Assembly (NCBI RefSeq): GCF_002101585.1
Contig: NZ_LQOT01000008.1
Span: forward strand, 31,845 to 95,844
Length of the DNA stretch: 64,000 nt
From: Mycolicibacter engbaekii
GTDB taxonomy: Bacteria; Actinomycetota; Actinomycetes; Mycobacteriales; Mycobacteriaceae
Reading direction: 5' to 3'
Below the pieces are notes generated by a model. The model searched no databases. It worked only from the letters and a program-made list of their open reading frames with translations, and had not been told where the DNA came from. Shown here piece by piece: positions 48,505 to 57,923 of the stretch; positions within the stretch are counted from its first letter, which is position 1; every line of letters begins with the position of its first letter. Position numbers and translations under genes: made by a program.

Positions 48505-49875
48505 TCACGCGGCCAGGTTGCGGGCGAAGTCGGCCCGCACGGCAGGCATCTCGGTGCCGCGCAGCGAATAGCCGGCTGTCTCGGGCAGGAACCGCAAGGC
48601 GATCAACCCGATGGCCGCGGCCACCATCAGGTAGGCCGCCGGGAACAACTGCCAGCCGGTGTGGGTGATCACCGAGTCGGCCAGCACCGGCGCGGTGCCG
48701 CCGAACAGTGCCACGGCCGCGTTGTCGGCGACGGCGAAGCCGGCGAAGCGGACCTGGGTGGGAAACAGCGCCGGGAAGGTGGCTGCCACGGTGGCCATGG
48801 GCGCCGCGAACAGCACGCTGAGCACGGTGAACCCGAGCACCGCGAAGCCGAAACCCTGGCCCATGAGCCAGTACATCGGCAGTGCCAGCACCGCGAACCC
48901 CAGCATCGAGCCGCGCCACAGCGGTTTTCGCCCGATCCGGTCCGACCAGGCACCGGCCAGCGGGATGCAGGCCATCATCGCCAACTCCCCCACCAGCACC
49001 ACCGCGGTCCTGCTGCGCGGGTCAAGGCCGACGGTGGCGTACAGGTAGGTCGGCTGATAGGTCACCAGGGTGTAGTCGATGATGTTGAGCGCCACCAACA
49101 GGGCGAAGGTGACCAGCAGGGGCCGGGTGTAGTTGGTCAGGAGGTCTACCAGCCGGTCGCGCGCCGAGCCGGTGATCGTGCATTCGGCGAACACGGGTGT
49201 CTCCGGCATCCGGCTGCGCAGCACCAGTCCCAGCACGCCCAGCGGCAGTGCGAGCAGGAAGGGAATGCGCCAGCCCCAGGCCGCCATCTGCTCGTGGGTG
49301 AGCATCGCCTCCAGTGCCAGTACCACGGCGGTGCCGAGCACGAAGCCGCCCACGGCACCGAACTCCAGCAGGCTGCCGTAGGCCCCGCGCTTGTTGTCGG
49401 GTGCACATTCGGCCATAAATGTTGCGGCGCCGCCGTATTCGCCGCCGGTCGAGAATCCCTGCACCACCCGCAGGGCGATCAACAGCACCGGGGCCCACCA
49501 GCCCGCGCTGGCGTAGGTGGGCAACAGACCGATGAGCGTGGTGGCTATCGCGATCAGCACGATGGTCGCGACCAGAGCGGACTTGCGGCCGAACCGATCT
49601 CCGATGGGTCCCCAGACCAGGCCGCCCAACGGCCGGAGCACAAAGGAGACCGCGAAGCCCAGCATGGTGCCGAGGCTGCCGAGCGCGTTGGGAAAGAACG
49701 CTTCGGTCAGGTAGGTCGCCACCACGGCGTAGACGCCGTAGTCATACCATTCGGTCGCGTTGCCGATGGCCGATGCAGCGATGGCTTTGCGCATCAGGCG
49801 CTGGTTTTCATCAGGCGCGCAGGCCGGATTCGGTGCGGCCGGTTCCGGGGTGCGTGGCGGCAGCAGCAGACTCAC
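48505..49875 (-). CDS. MFS transporter of the metabolite:H+ symporter family (ProP/KgtP-like)
   Basis: A 456-aa protein with twelve predicted transmembrane helices. The N-terminal motif GNATEWYDYGVYAV and the loop motif GDRFGRK after helix 2 are typical of metabolite:H+ symporters such as ProP, KgtP and ShiA. Loop 4-5 has RVVQGFSTGGEYGGAATFMAE, a hallmark of the same family. The substrate (osmolyte, dicarboxylate or other organic acid) cannot be read from sequence. The annotated start is GTG at 49873-49875; an internal ATG (MRKAIAAS) is a possible alternative. It is convergent with embB and in the same direction as the PE-PPE-domain gene upstream, 261 bp away. Confidence 0.88.
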   Translation of the reverse strand: MSLLLPPRTPEPAAPNPACAPDENQRLMRKAIAASAIGNATEWYDYGVYAVVATYLTEAFFPNALGSLGTMLGFAVSFVLRPLGGLVWGPIGDRFGRKSALVATIVLIAIATTLIGLLPTYASAGWWAPVLLIALRVVQGFSTGGEYGGAATFMAECAPDNKRGAYGSLLEFGAVGGFVLGTAVVLALEAMLTHEQMAAWGWRIPFLLALPLGVLGLVLRSRMPETPVFAECTITGSARDRLVDLLTNYTRPLLVTFALLVALNIIDYTLVTYQPTYLYATVGLDPRSRTAVVLVGELAMMACIPLAGAWSDRIGRKPLWRGSMLGFAVLALPMYWLMGQGFGFAVLGFTVLSVLFAAPMATVAATFPALFPTQVRFAGFAVADNAAVALFGGTAPVLADSVITHTGWQLFPAAYLMVAAAIGLIALRFLPETAGYSLRGTEMPAVRADFARNLAA

Positions 49876-50136
49876 CGCGCCTCGCCGCCAAGAAACACGC
49901 CGTCCCCCTGTCCAGGCCTCCGACGATTCGCACGGCGATCCGCTGGCCGGGAATCGCCCTGCGGCCCGGCAGAGTTGGAACCTCGGCGGCTAGCCCTGCA
50001 TTGGGATCACCTGGGAGGAACGATAATTGGTTTCACCGCGAAGTAGCCGTCTGTTGGGCGAAGCGTTACACAACGCTTACGTCAGCGATACCGTCCGCGG
50101 CCGGCGGCCCAGTCAATCCCGCTGACCCACAGCGTC

Positions 50137-51420
50137 CTAGCCCTGAGCTTCCCAGTAGGCCGGGTCCAGGTACTGGCCCACCAACGATTCCCACAACATG
50201 TTGGTCAGGCCCTGGAGCATGGCCTGCGGGTCAGCGCCGTCGGCCAGCCCCACACCGTCGCCGGCCGCCAGCAGCGGCGCCAACGCCGGGTTGTCGATCA
50301 TCTCGGTCAGCTGGTAGGTGGCCGGGTCCAAGATGGCGTCGACGAAGTTGTTCCAGCCGGTCTGGGCTGCCACCGCCAGCGCGGCGTTGACCTCGGTCCA
50401 GTTGATGTCCTGCGGTTCCATGGTCACTTCGGTGGGCACGTCGGCAGGCCCGTCGTTCCAGCCGTGCTCGATGTTGCCGTAGCCGAGGTTCACCAGGATC
50501 CGCATGGTCGGCTCCATCAGCTCATACAGCGGCTTTCCGGTGATGGGCACGAACAGCAGGGGCCACAGCAGCGGCAGGTACTCGCTCTCGATCATGTAGG
50601 AGCTGACCAGGCTGTCGGGGCTGGACTCCAGCAGGGTCGCATTCGCGATCTGCTCGGGAGTCAGGCCCAGGTAGGCGACGTGCTGGATGCCCATGCCCAT
50701 CATGGCGTTGAGCGTGGAGAAGATGTTGCTGGCGTACTTCGGGAAGTCGGCGTAGCCGTCGTACTCCAGGGTGTAGATGCTGGTGGGGTAGAGATCGCTG
50801 GGCGTCGGGTTGCCCAGGGTGACGTCGCTTTGCCCCATCAGCCGGGCAATCTCCGGCACGTTCTCGAAGCCGACCAGCATGCCCCCAATGGGGTTGGCCG
50901 AGTTGCCGATCAACACGAAGTTCACCGCGGAGCTGGGCACGTCGGCCTCTTGGAGCTGCTCCATGGCCAGGGTGGTCAACGCGGCACTCTGCGAGTACCC
51001 GAACACCGTGACCGGGTTGTCGGCATCGACTTGGCCGCTCTCGATCAAAGCCAGCACCTTGTCGACGAGAATCTCTGCCCCGGCGGCCAAGGAGGTGTCC
51101 AACATGTAGGGCTCCTGCGGCGTGGTCAGCACCTGGAGCTGCCCGGCGAAGCCCTGCGGCTCCAAGAACAGTTCGTTGACCGTTTCAGCGAACTGCAGGC
51201 TGGGCGTGGGCATCATGCTGGGGCCCATGATCAGCGCGATACCGGAGTTGGCCAGCGGTCCGCCATCGGCGGTGAGCACCACCCCGAGGGGTCCGGGCAT
51301 CGCCGCCAGCGGGGCGAGTTGGGGCGCGCCGCACACGCCTGCGACCACGATGGCAGCGGCCAGGGCGGCCCGCACACCGGACTGACGGTGGCTGGACCGT
51401 GCCGTTACTGCTTCAAACAT
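50137..51420 (-). CDS. Secreted PE-PPE-domain alpha/beta hydrolase
   Basis: A 427-aa protein with an N-terminal signal peptide (about residues 15-40, AALAAAIVVAGVCGAPQLAPLAA). It is followed by a PE-PPE-type C-terminal domain without any PE or PPE segment. The nucleophile elbow GYSQSA places the probable catalytic Ser at 143 (VTVFGYSQSAALT), preceded by a helix in the family position (DTSLAAGAEILVDKVLALI). PE-PPE domains have a serine-hydrolase fold with reported esterase activity and presumed roles on lipids or mycolate-like esters; the substrate here is unknown. It lies divergently upstream of eccB2. A TTGACA -35-like element is present upstream (51501-51506, minus strand). Confidence 0.88.
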   Translation of the reverse strand: MFEAVTARSSHRQSGVRAALAAAIVVAGVCGAPQLAPLAAMPGPLGVVLTADGGPLANSGIALIMGPSMMPTPSLQFAETVNELFLEPQGFAGQLQVLTTPQEPYMLDTSLAAGAEILVDKVLALIESGQVDADNPVTVFGYSQSAALTTLAMEQLQEADVPSSAVNFVLIGNSANPIGGMLVGFENVPEIARLMGQSDVTLGNPTPSDLYPTSIYTLEYDGYADFPKYASNIFSTLNAMMGMGIQHVAYLGLTPEQIANATLLESSPDSLVSSYMIESEYLPLLWPLLFVPITGKPLYELMEPTMRILVNLGYGNIEHGWNDGPADVPTEVTMEPQDINWTEVNAALAVAAQTGWNNFVDAILDPATYQLTEMIDNPALAPLLAAGDGVGLADGADPQAMLQGLTNMLWESLVGQYLDPAYWEAQG

Positions 51421-51800
51421 CCAGACTTCCTCGCCGGTTCTCCGGGCCGCACATGATCGTGCCGTTGCCGAACTTGGATGATTTCAATCACACTGAGGTC
51501 TGTCAAACTCAGCTTAGATTTACCCCGGAACACCCTTCTGATCTGCGCAGGAGCTGGTAGCGGCCGAGAACCGGCATTCACCCAGGCCCAGACCCTGAGG
51601 TAAGACTGAGCGGGGTGAGTGGTACGGCTGCACCGGTCGCGGGGCGCCTATCGGCGTTAAAGGCGCGGGTCCCGATGCCGTGAAGTGCACGCAAGTGACT
51701 GGTTCGCGCTGGCCAACGCCAGTAATGTCGTCGCGGTGCGCTTGTCGCCGCAGGGGGAAGCGCAGCATCGCCGAGCGTGCGTCGTAAGGGGTGGCCGGGC
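51421..51800. other. Divergent regulatory region before the ESX-2 operon
   Basis: 380 bp with no credible gene. For the PE-PPE gene the minus strand has a consensus TTGACA (51501-51506) in an AT-richer stretch, without a clear -10. For eccB2 the plus strand has TAATGT at 51723-51728 as a possible -10 and the Shine-Dalgarno AAGGGGTGG just before the ATG at 51801. I see no obvious operator. Confidence 0.4.
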
Positions 51801-53300
51801 ATGCCGCTGAGTCTGTCGAACCGGGACCAGAACTCCGGTCACCTGTTCTACAACCGCCGACTGCGCGCAGCCACCACCAGATTCTCCGTGCGCATGAAGC
51901 ACGACGACCGCAAACAGACCGCCGCGATCGTGCTGTCCATCGTCTTGATCCTGATCGGCATGGGCTGGATGCTGCTGCTCAACGTGCTGCGCCCAGCCGG
52001 CATTGTTCGGACGTCATCGATTGTCGGCGACCGTGATTCGGGTGCGATCTACGCGCGTATCGACGGGCGGCTGTATCCGGCGTTGAACATCACCTCGGCG
52101 CGACTTGCCGTAGGCCATGCTGAGCCACCCACCTGGGTCAAACCCGCTGAGATCGCCAAATACCCGACCGGCCCCATGATCGGCATTCCGGGCGCCCCGC
52201 CGTCCTTGATCGCCAACACCGGCGCCCCTTCGGCGTGGGCGGTCTGTGACACCGCCGGCTCACCGCGGCGCGCCGAACCGCCCGTGGTGACAGCGATTGC
52301 GGGACTGCTGAATCCCCTCGGACGCGCCGCACCGCTGGCACCGGACGCGGCCATCCTGACTCGCTTCCAGGGCGCGACGTACGTCATCTGGGGCGGCAAG
52401 CGGTCCCAAGTGGATCCCGCCGATCGAGCCACCACGCTCAGTCTCGGTCTCGATCCGGGGACCACCGCACCTGTCGAGATATCGCGGGCGCTGTTCGACG
52501 CCCTCCCGAGCACCGAACCCCTCCGCGTTCCGGTGATCCCGCTGGCGGGCTCCCCGTCGCAATGGGTGCCCGGCTCCCAGGTGGGGACGGTGCTGGAGAC
52601 CCGGACGTCCAGCGGCGGTTCGCAGTTCTACGTTCTGGTTCCCGAGGGAGTCCAGAAGATCAGCAGCTTCGTCGCCGACCTGATCCGCAGCGCGAACTCG
52701 TTCGGCTCGGTGGCGCCGCTTATCGTCAGCCCCGACAAGCTGCTCAAGATCCCGGAAGTGACCACCCTGCCCGTCGAGTACTACCCCCACGGCAGGCTCG
52801 CATTCATCGATATCGCGGCCGACCCGACTACCTGCGTGGCCTGGGAGAAGGCCTCCGGTGATCCACAGGCGCGGATCACCCTGTACAGCGGACGCGGCCT
52901 GCCGGTGTCGCCGGAGATGGACAGCCGGATCGTCCGATTGGTGCGCGACGACCGCAGCCCCAACTCGGTGGTCGCCAACCAGGTGCTGGTGCTGCCGGGA
53001 GCAACCAACTTCGTCGCCTCCACCAGCGGACTGCCCGAATCCGACACCCGCGAGTCGCTGTTCTGGGTGTCGCCCAACGGTGTCCGATTCGGCATCGCCG
53101 CCGAAACCGACACCCTCCAGGGCCTCGCTCTGGACCCGGGCTCCGCGCAGCAAGCACCGTGGCCGCTACTGCGCACATTCGCCAGCGGTCCAGAACTGTC
53201 GCGGCGCGCGGCACTGCTGGCCCGCGACACCCTGGTGGCGCCCGGGGCCGTACAGCCGGTGGTCCCCAGCAACCAGCCGGGCGTCTCGGGAGGGCACTGA
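51801..53300 (+). CDS. eccB2: EccB2: ESX-2 core membrane component with periplasmic domain
   Basis: 499 aa. The ATG at 51801 (not the frame opening at 51777) gives the N-terminus MPLSLSNRDQNSGHLFYNRR, which is characteristic of EccB2 (Rv3895c) rather than EccB1, B3, B4 or B5. One transmembrane helix lies at about 41-61. The large periplasmic part has the repeated EccB folds, including GDRDSGAIYARIDGRLYPALN, WGGKRSQ and ARDTLVAPG. In the ESX machine EccB forms the periplasmic dimer of each protomer next to EccC, EccD and EccE. It begins the ESX-2 operon, with eccC2 3 bp downstream. Confidence 0.94.
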   Translation: MPLSLSNRDQNSGHLFYNRRLRAATTRFSVRMKHDDRKQTAAIVLSIVLILIGMGWMLLLNVLRPAGIVRTSSIVGDRDSGAIYARIDGRLYPALNITSARLAVGHAEPPTWVKPAEIAKYPTGPMIGIPGAPPSLIANTGAPSAWAVCDTAGSPRRAEPPVVTAIAGLLNPLGRAAPLAPDAAILTRFQGATYVIWGGKRSQVDPADRATTLSLGLDPGTTAPVEISRALFDALPSTEPLRVPVIPLAGSPSQWVPGSQVGTVLETRTSSGGSQFYVLVPEGVQKISSFVADLIRSANSFGSVAPLIVSPDKLLKIPEVTTLPVEYYPHGRLAFIDIAADPTTCVAWEKASGDPQARITLYSGRGLPVSPEMDSRIVRLVRDDRSPNSVVANQVLVLPGATNFVASTSGLPESDTRESLFWVSPNGVRFGIAAETDTLQGLALDPGSAQQAPWPLLRTFASGPELSRRAALLARDTLVAPGAVQPVVPSNQPGVSGGH

Positions 53301-53303
53301 CCG

Positions 53304-56300
53304 ATGTCCAAGCGCGCGTTCGTTCCCGTCCGCCTTCAGGTCCCTGAACCCAAGCCCGTGCGGGTCGCACCCCGGGCGCCAGACGCACTTCCCGAACGCG
53401 AGCCGCGCAACCTCTGGGTGATGATCGGCATACCCGCCCTGATCGTGGCACTGATCGGCACGATCGTCATGCTCTATGTCTCCGGTGTGCGCAACCTGGG
53501 ATCGGGCATGTTCCCCATGGTGGGCATGGCCGGGCTGGCCATGCTGATGTTCTCCGGGCGCTTCGGCCGGGCCCGCAAGATCAGCTGGGGCGAGCAGGAG
53601 AAGAACCGGCGCAGCTACCTGCGCTCCCTCGACAGCGAGCGTGACGAGATTCAGAAGGCGGTCTGCGCCCAGCGCAACGCCCAGGAGTTGGTGCACTCCA
53701 CTCCGCTGGAGCTGGGCGCGGTCATCGGGGGCCAACGCATGTGGGAACGCCGCCGCTCCGACGCGGATTTCCTGGACGTTCGGCTAGGCGTCGGGGTGCA
53801 GCATGCCCCGGACTCGGTGTTGTCGGTGCAGTGGCCGGAGATTCCTGTCGACGAGGAGTTGGAGCCCGTCACCGGCCAGGCGTTGCGCGACTTCATCCTG
53901 GAACAGCGCAAGATCCGCGACATCGCCAAGGTGGTGAACCTGCGCTCCCGCCCCGGTTTCAGCTTTATCGGAGAAGACCTCGACGGGATTCGCTCACTGC
54001 TGCGTTCGATGCTCAGCGGGCTGGCGGTTTTTCACAATCCCCTCGACGTCAAGCTGGTGGTGGTGACCCGGCACCCGGAGCTGTGGTCGTGGATGATCTG
54101 GCTGCCGCACAACCAACACGACGACATGTTCGACGCCTGCGGGTGGCGACGCCTGGTGTTCACCAGTCCTACCGAACTTGAGGCGACGCTGGGCGCCGAC
54201 CTTCACATGAAGGGCAAGCGCGGCGCCTGGCGGCCGCTCTCCGCGCCGAGCCCCACCACCATGGCCTCACCGCTGGAGACCGGTGGCGCCGGGCCCGATC
54301 TGGGTCCGCACCTGGTGATCGTCGACGACAACACGGGCAGCCCCGAGGCATGGGAGAGCGTGGTCGGTCGTGTCGGCAAGGAAGGCATCACGGTGCTGCG
54401 CGTGGCGTCGCGTCTGGGCACCGGTGTGGGCTTCGGCCGCGACGAGGTCTTTGAGTTGTCCAAGCAGCCGGCCCCGCGGAATGGCGCTGACCAAGCCGGC
54501 GCCCCGGACCGCAGGAACCGGCGCGGCCCCGACCTGCCCGAACGGCCGACGCTGCGCGCCGGCGGAAAGTTCTTCGCGCACGCCGACCAATTGTCGGTGC
54601 CGCGCGCTTACCGCTACGCGAGGGCAATGGCTCGCTGGTCACCTACGGCCAGCGTCGATGTCGCCGACGCGGGTAGCGGCGCCCTGGAACTGTTGCGTGC
54701 GCTGGGCATCGACGACGCCCGGGAACTCAACGTCGACCGGTTATGGGCGGAAAGACGCAGCCGGGGCGATGAACGGTGGGCGGAGATCCCCGTCGGAGCC
54801 AAGCCCAGCGGTGAACTGCAGAACGTCATTCTGCGCGCTAAAGACTTCGGCGGCTACGGTTTTCACTCAGTGGTCATCGGGACCAGCGGCTCGGGGAAAT
54901 CCGAGTTCTTCCTTTCCCTGGTCTACGGCATTGCGCTGACCCACTCGCCGGAGACCTTCAACGTCATCTTCGTCGATATGAAGTTCGAGTCCGCGGCCCA
55001 AGACATCCTCGGCATCCCGCACGTATCGGCCGCATTGTCCAACCTCGGAAAGGACGAGCGGCACCTCGCCGAAAGAATGCGGCGCGCCATCGACGGTGAG
55101 ATAGCCCGGCGCTATCGCCTGTTCAATTCGGTCGGTGCACGCGACGCAAACGATTACGAAGAGATACGCCTGGCCGGGCGGGATCTGGAACCGGTACCCG
55201 TACTGCTCGTAGTCATCGACGAATACCTGGAGCTGTTCCAGAACCACCCCAAGTGGATCGACTTGATCATCCACATCGGGCAGGAGGGCCGCGGCGCCAA
55301 CGTCTTCTTCATGCTCGGCGGACAACGCCTGGATCTGTCCTCCTTGCAGAAAGTGAAGTCCAACATCGCCTTCCGGGTCGCCCTGCGGGCCGAGTCCGGC
55401 GACGACAGCCGCGAAGTGATCGGCTCGGATGCCGCCTACCACCTGCCGTCGAAGGAGAACGGCTTCGGACTGCTCAAGGTCGGCCCGCGCGACCTGGAGC
55501 CATTCCGCTGCTTCTACCTCTCGGCGCCGTTCGTGGTCCCCAAACGCAAGCTGCCGACCGGCCAGACCCTCGACATGACGCTCACCAAGCCCCGGCTGTA
55601 CACCTGGCAGTACCAGCCGCTGGACGCGGCGGACGCCCAAGCGCTGCGAGACATGTCGGCCACCGACGCCGAGCCCGATGAGTTTCTGCTGCACGCCGAC
55701 GGCTTCAAGAAGAAGAAGATCGTCGATGTGCTGCGCGAGTCACTCATCGCCGCCGACCGCAAGGCGCCCCATCTGCCGTGGTTGCCTCCGCTGGAGATCT
55801 CCGAGCCGGTCGACGCCCTGGTCGCGCGCTACCGGGGCAAACCGTGGCACGTCGACTACGGCCGCAACCCCGGCCTGGTGTGGCCGCTGGCCGTCAAGGA
55901 CATCCCCGAGGACGCCCAGCAACTGGTGCACTGCGTGGACGTGTTGCGCAGCAACATCATGGTGGTCGGGGCTAAGAGCCGCGGCAAGACGACCACGCTG
56001 ATGACGCTGATGTGTTCGGCCGCGCTGATGTACACCCCGGCGCGGGTGACGTTCTTCTGCGTCGGCGGCGCAACGCTGGGCTACGCCGAAACCCTGCCGC
56101 ACGTGGCCGACATCGTCTCGCCGGCCGACCGCGAGGGCGTGGAGCGCACGGTTGCGACCATGGCCGCGCTCATCAGCGCCCGCCAAGACACCTTCCGCCG
56201 CGACAAGATCGACATCAACGAGTTCCGGGAGCGCCGCTTCGGCTCAGGCGGTGGCGAGAGCATGGCCGGCACCGACGCCGGCGATCCCTACGGCGACGTC

Positions 56301-57515
56301 TTCCTGGTGATCGACGACTTCTCCGACCTCTACGCCGCCGACACCATGCTCGGTGACCGGATCATCGCCCTGAGCGGTGTCGGTCCGGAGTACGGCGTGC
56401 ACTTGATGACCAGCGCCTCCGGCTGGATTCACGGTCAACGCCAGACATTGCTGCAGAACTCGGACGTACGCATCCAGCTGCGGCTGCAGAACCCCGGCGA
56501 GAATGAGATGGGCACCGCGTCGCTGGACGCCCGCGATGCCGCCAAACGCACCGTCAACCGGCCGGGCTTCGGTCTGACGGAGTCGCTGCACGAGATGCTC
56601 ATCGGGGTTCCGGAACTTGCCGCCGAGGACGGCACCCGGATCGGGACCCGGGAACTCGGGAGCCGGGTTGCGCAGGTCGCGGGTGTCACCAAGCACGCCA
56701 CACTCAAGCGACTTCCACCGGCTGTCGCGCTCGCGGAGGTCCTGGCCTACGACGTCGCGCAGCGGCCGCCCGCCCAGGCCGCGCCGTCCATCGCGTTCAT
56801 GATCGGCGAACAGCACGATCTGCTCCCGGTCCCGCTGATGCTGGCCGAGAACCCCGGGATGATGATCCTGGGGCGGGCCCTGTGCGGCAAAAGCGCCACT
56901 TTGGCCGCAATCGGCGAAGCAGTGATGGCGCGTTTCGGCCCCGGGGAAGCCCAGATCACGATCATCGACCCCAAGACGGGCCCGCTGCGAGACCTGCAGG
57001 GCCCCGGGTACATCCATGCCTACGCCTATGACCAGGACGAGATCGACGAGACACTGACCACGCTTGCCCAGCAGATACTGCTCCCCCGGCTGCCCGCCAG
57101 GGGGCTCAGCCAGGAGGAGCTACGGGCGCTCAAGCCCTGGGAGGGGCCGCGGCATTTCGTGTTGATCGATGACGTGCAGGATCTGCGCCCCGCACAAATT
57201 CATCCGGCGAAGCCACCGGTAGGTGCGGCATTGTGGAAGCTGATGGAACGGGGCCGTCAGATCGGACTGCACGTTTTCACCACCCGTAACTCGTCCAACT
57301 TCGGCCAATTGGAGATGGACCCCTGGGTGAAGGCGCAACGCGCCGCCAAGGTGCCCACGTTGTTCATGGACAACGACCCCCAGAACAAGGTCAACCGCAC
57401 GGTGCGGGCCCAGGCGTTGCCCGCCGGCCGCGGACTGTTGGTCAATGACTTAGAAGTCGAGGGCGTTCTGGTAGGAGTCCCGTCGTCGATGATCCACGAT
57501 TTCGAACGGCAATAA
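53304..57515 (+). CDS. eccC2: EccC2: FtsK/SpoIIIE-type motor ATPase of ESX-2
   Basis: 1403 aa (Mtb Rv3894c about 1396), encoded as a single chain as in ESX-2 to ESX-5, whereas ESX-1 splits EccCa/EccCb. Two N-terminal transmembrane helices (about 35-75) precede the DUF domain and three ATPase domains. P-loops are GTSGSGKS near residue 525, GAKSRGKT near 887 and GRALCGKS near 1190. The acidic Walker B strands are LLVVIDEY, VFLVIDDF and FVLIDDV. The third domain normally binds the YxxxD/E signal of substrates. It powers export of the EsxC/EsxD and PE/PPE pairs encoded just downstream. Confidence 0.94.
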   Translation: MSKRAFVPVRLQVPEPKPVRVAPRAPDALPEREPRNLWVMIGIPALIVALIGTIVMLYVSGVRNLGSGMFPMVGMAGLAMLMFSGRFGRARKISWGEQEKNRRSYLRSLDSERDEIQKAVCAQRNAQELVHSTPLELGAVIGGQRMWERRRSDADFLDVRLGVGVQHAPDSVLSVQWPEIPVDEELEPVTGQALRDFILEQRKIRDIAKVVNLRSRPGFSFIGEDLDGIRSLLRSMLSGLAVFHNPLDVKLVVVTRHPELWSWMIWLPHNQHDDMFDACGWRRLVFTSPTELEATLGADLHMKGKRGAWRPLSAPSPTTMASPLETGGAGPDLGPHLVIVDDNTGSPEAWESVVGRVGKEGITVLRVASRLGTGVGFGRDEVFELSKQPAPRNGADQAGAPDRRNRRGPDLPERPTLRAGGKFFAHADQLSVPRAYRYARAMARWSPTASVDVADAGSGALELLRALGIDDARELNVDRLWAERRSRGDERWAEIPVGAKPSGELQNVILRAKDFGGYGFHSVVIGTSGSGKSEFFLSLVYGIALTHSPETFNVIFVDMKFESAAQDILGIPHVSAALSNLGKDERHLAERMRRAIDGEIARRYRLFNSVGARDANDYEEIRLAGRDLEPVPVLLVVIDEYLELFQNHPKWIDLIIHIGQEGRGANVFFMLGGQRLDLSSLQKVKSNIAFRVALRAESGDDSREVIGSDAAYHLPSKENGFGLLKVGPRDLEPFRCFYLSAPFVVPKRKLPTGQTLDMTLTKPRLYTWQYQPLDAADAQALRDMSATDAEPDEFLLHADGFKKKKIVDVLRESLIAADRKAPHLPWLPPLEISEPVDALVARYRGKPWHVDYGRNPGLVWPLAVKDIPEDAQQLVHCVDVLRSNIMVVGAKSRGKTTTLMTLMCSAALMYTPARVTFFCVGGATLGYAETLPHVADIVSPADREGVERTVATMAALISARQDTFRRDKIDINEFRERRFGSGGGESMAGTDAGDPYGDVFLVIDDFSDLYAADTMLGDRIIALSGVGPEYGVHLMTSASGWIHGQRQTLLQNSDVRIQLRLQNPGENEMGTASLDARDAAKRTVNRPGFGLTESLHEMLIGVPELAAEDGTRIGTRELGSRVAQVAGVTKHATLKRLPPAVALAEVLAYDVAQRPPAQAAPSIAFMIGEQHDLLPVPLMLAENPGMMILGRALCGKSATLAAIGEAVMARFGPGEAQITIIDPKTGPLRDLQGPGYIHAYAYDQDEIDETLTTLAQQILLPRLPARGLSQEELRALKPWEGPRHFVLIDDVQDLRPAQIHPAKPPVGAALWKLMERGRQIGLHVFTTRNSSNFGQLEMDPWVKAQRAAKVPTLFMDNDPQNKVNRTVRAQALPAGRGLLVNDLEVEGVLVGVPSSMIHDFERQ

Positions 57516-57617
57516 CCGGTATTTACATCTTGAAGTGACGAGCGCCCCAATTCGGTTTACGATCAAGTCCGGTTCGCCGCCGTCGACATATCGGTGATGA
57601 GGCATCGGGGAGGAAAT

Positions 57618-57920
57618 ATGTTTTCTGTAGAACCGGAAGCGGTCCTGGCTTCATCGGGAGTCGAAGCCGCAATCACCGCCGAAACACAGGCGGCCGCCTC
57701 GGCCGCCAGCCCGGCATTGCTGGGGGTTCTGCCCATGGGTAACGACCCCGATTCCCTCGCATTCCATGCGGCCCTACTGGCCTCCGGCGGCGAATACCTG
57801 GGCATCGTCGCCGAGCATTCGGTGCAGCGCGGCTTGTACTCCGGCGCGCAAGCCACCGCCGCAGGTGTGTACGGCGCCACCGAGGCACTACGGGCCGCCA
57901 CCGTCGCGCTCGGCGGCTAG
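57618..57920 (+). CDS. PE protein of the ESX-2 locus (PE36-like)
   Basis: 100 aa from the ATG at 57618, which follows a good Shine-Dalgarno (GGGGAGGAA); an upstream in-frame start at 57594 is less likely. It is a PE domain with no C-terminal extension: a VEPEAV motif at the N-terminus, the helical hairpin of the family, and the YxxxE secretion signal YGATE near the C-terminus. Position and sequence correspond to PE36 (Rv3893c). It is expected to pair with the PPE protein encoded 3 bp downstream and to be exported by ESX-2 with EspG2 as chaperone. Confidence 0.85.
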   Translation: MFSVEPEAVLASSGVEAAITAETQAAASAASPALLGVLPMGNDPDSLAFHAALLASGGEYLGIVAEHSVQRGLYSGAQATAAGVYGATEALRAATVALGG

Positions 57921-57923
57921 CCC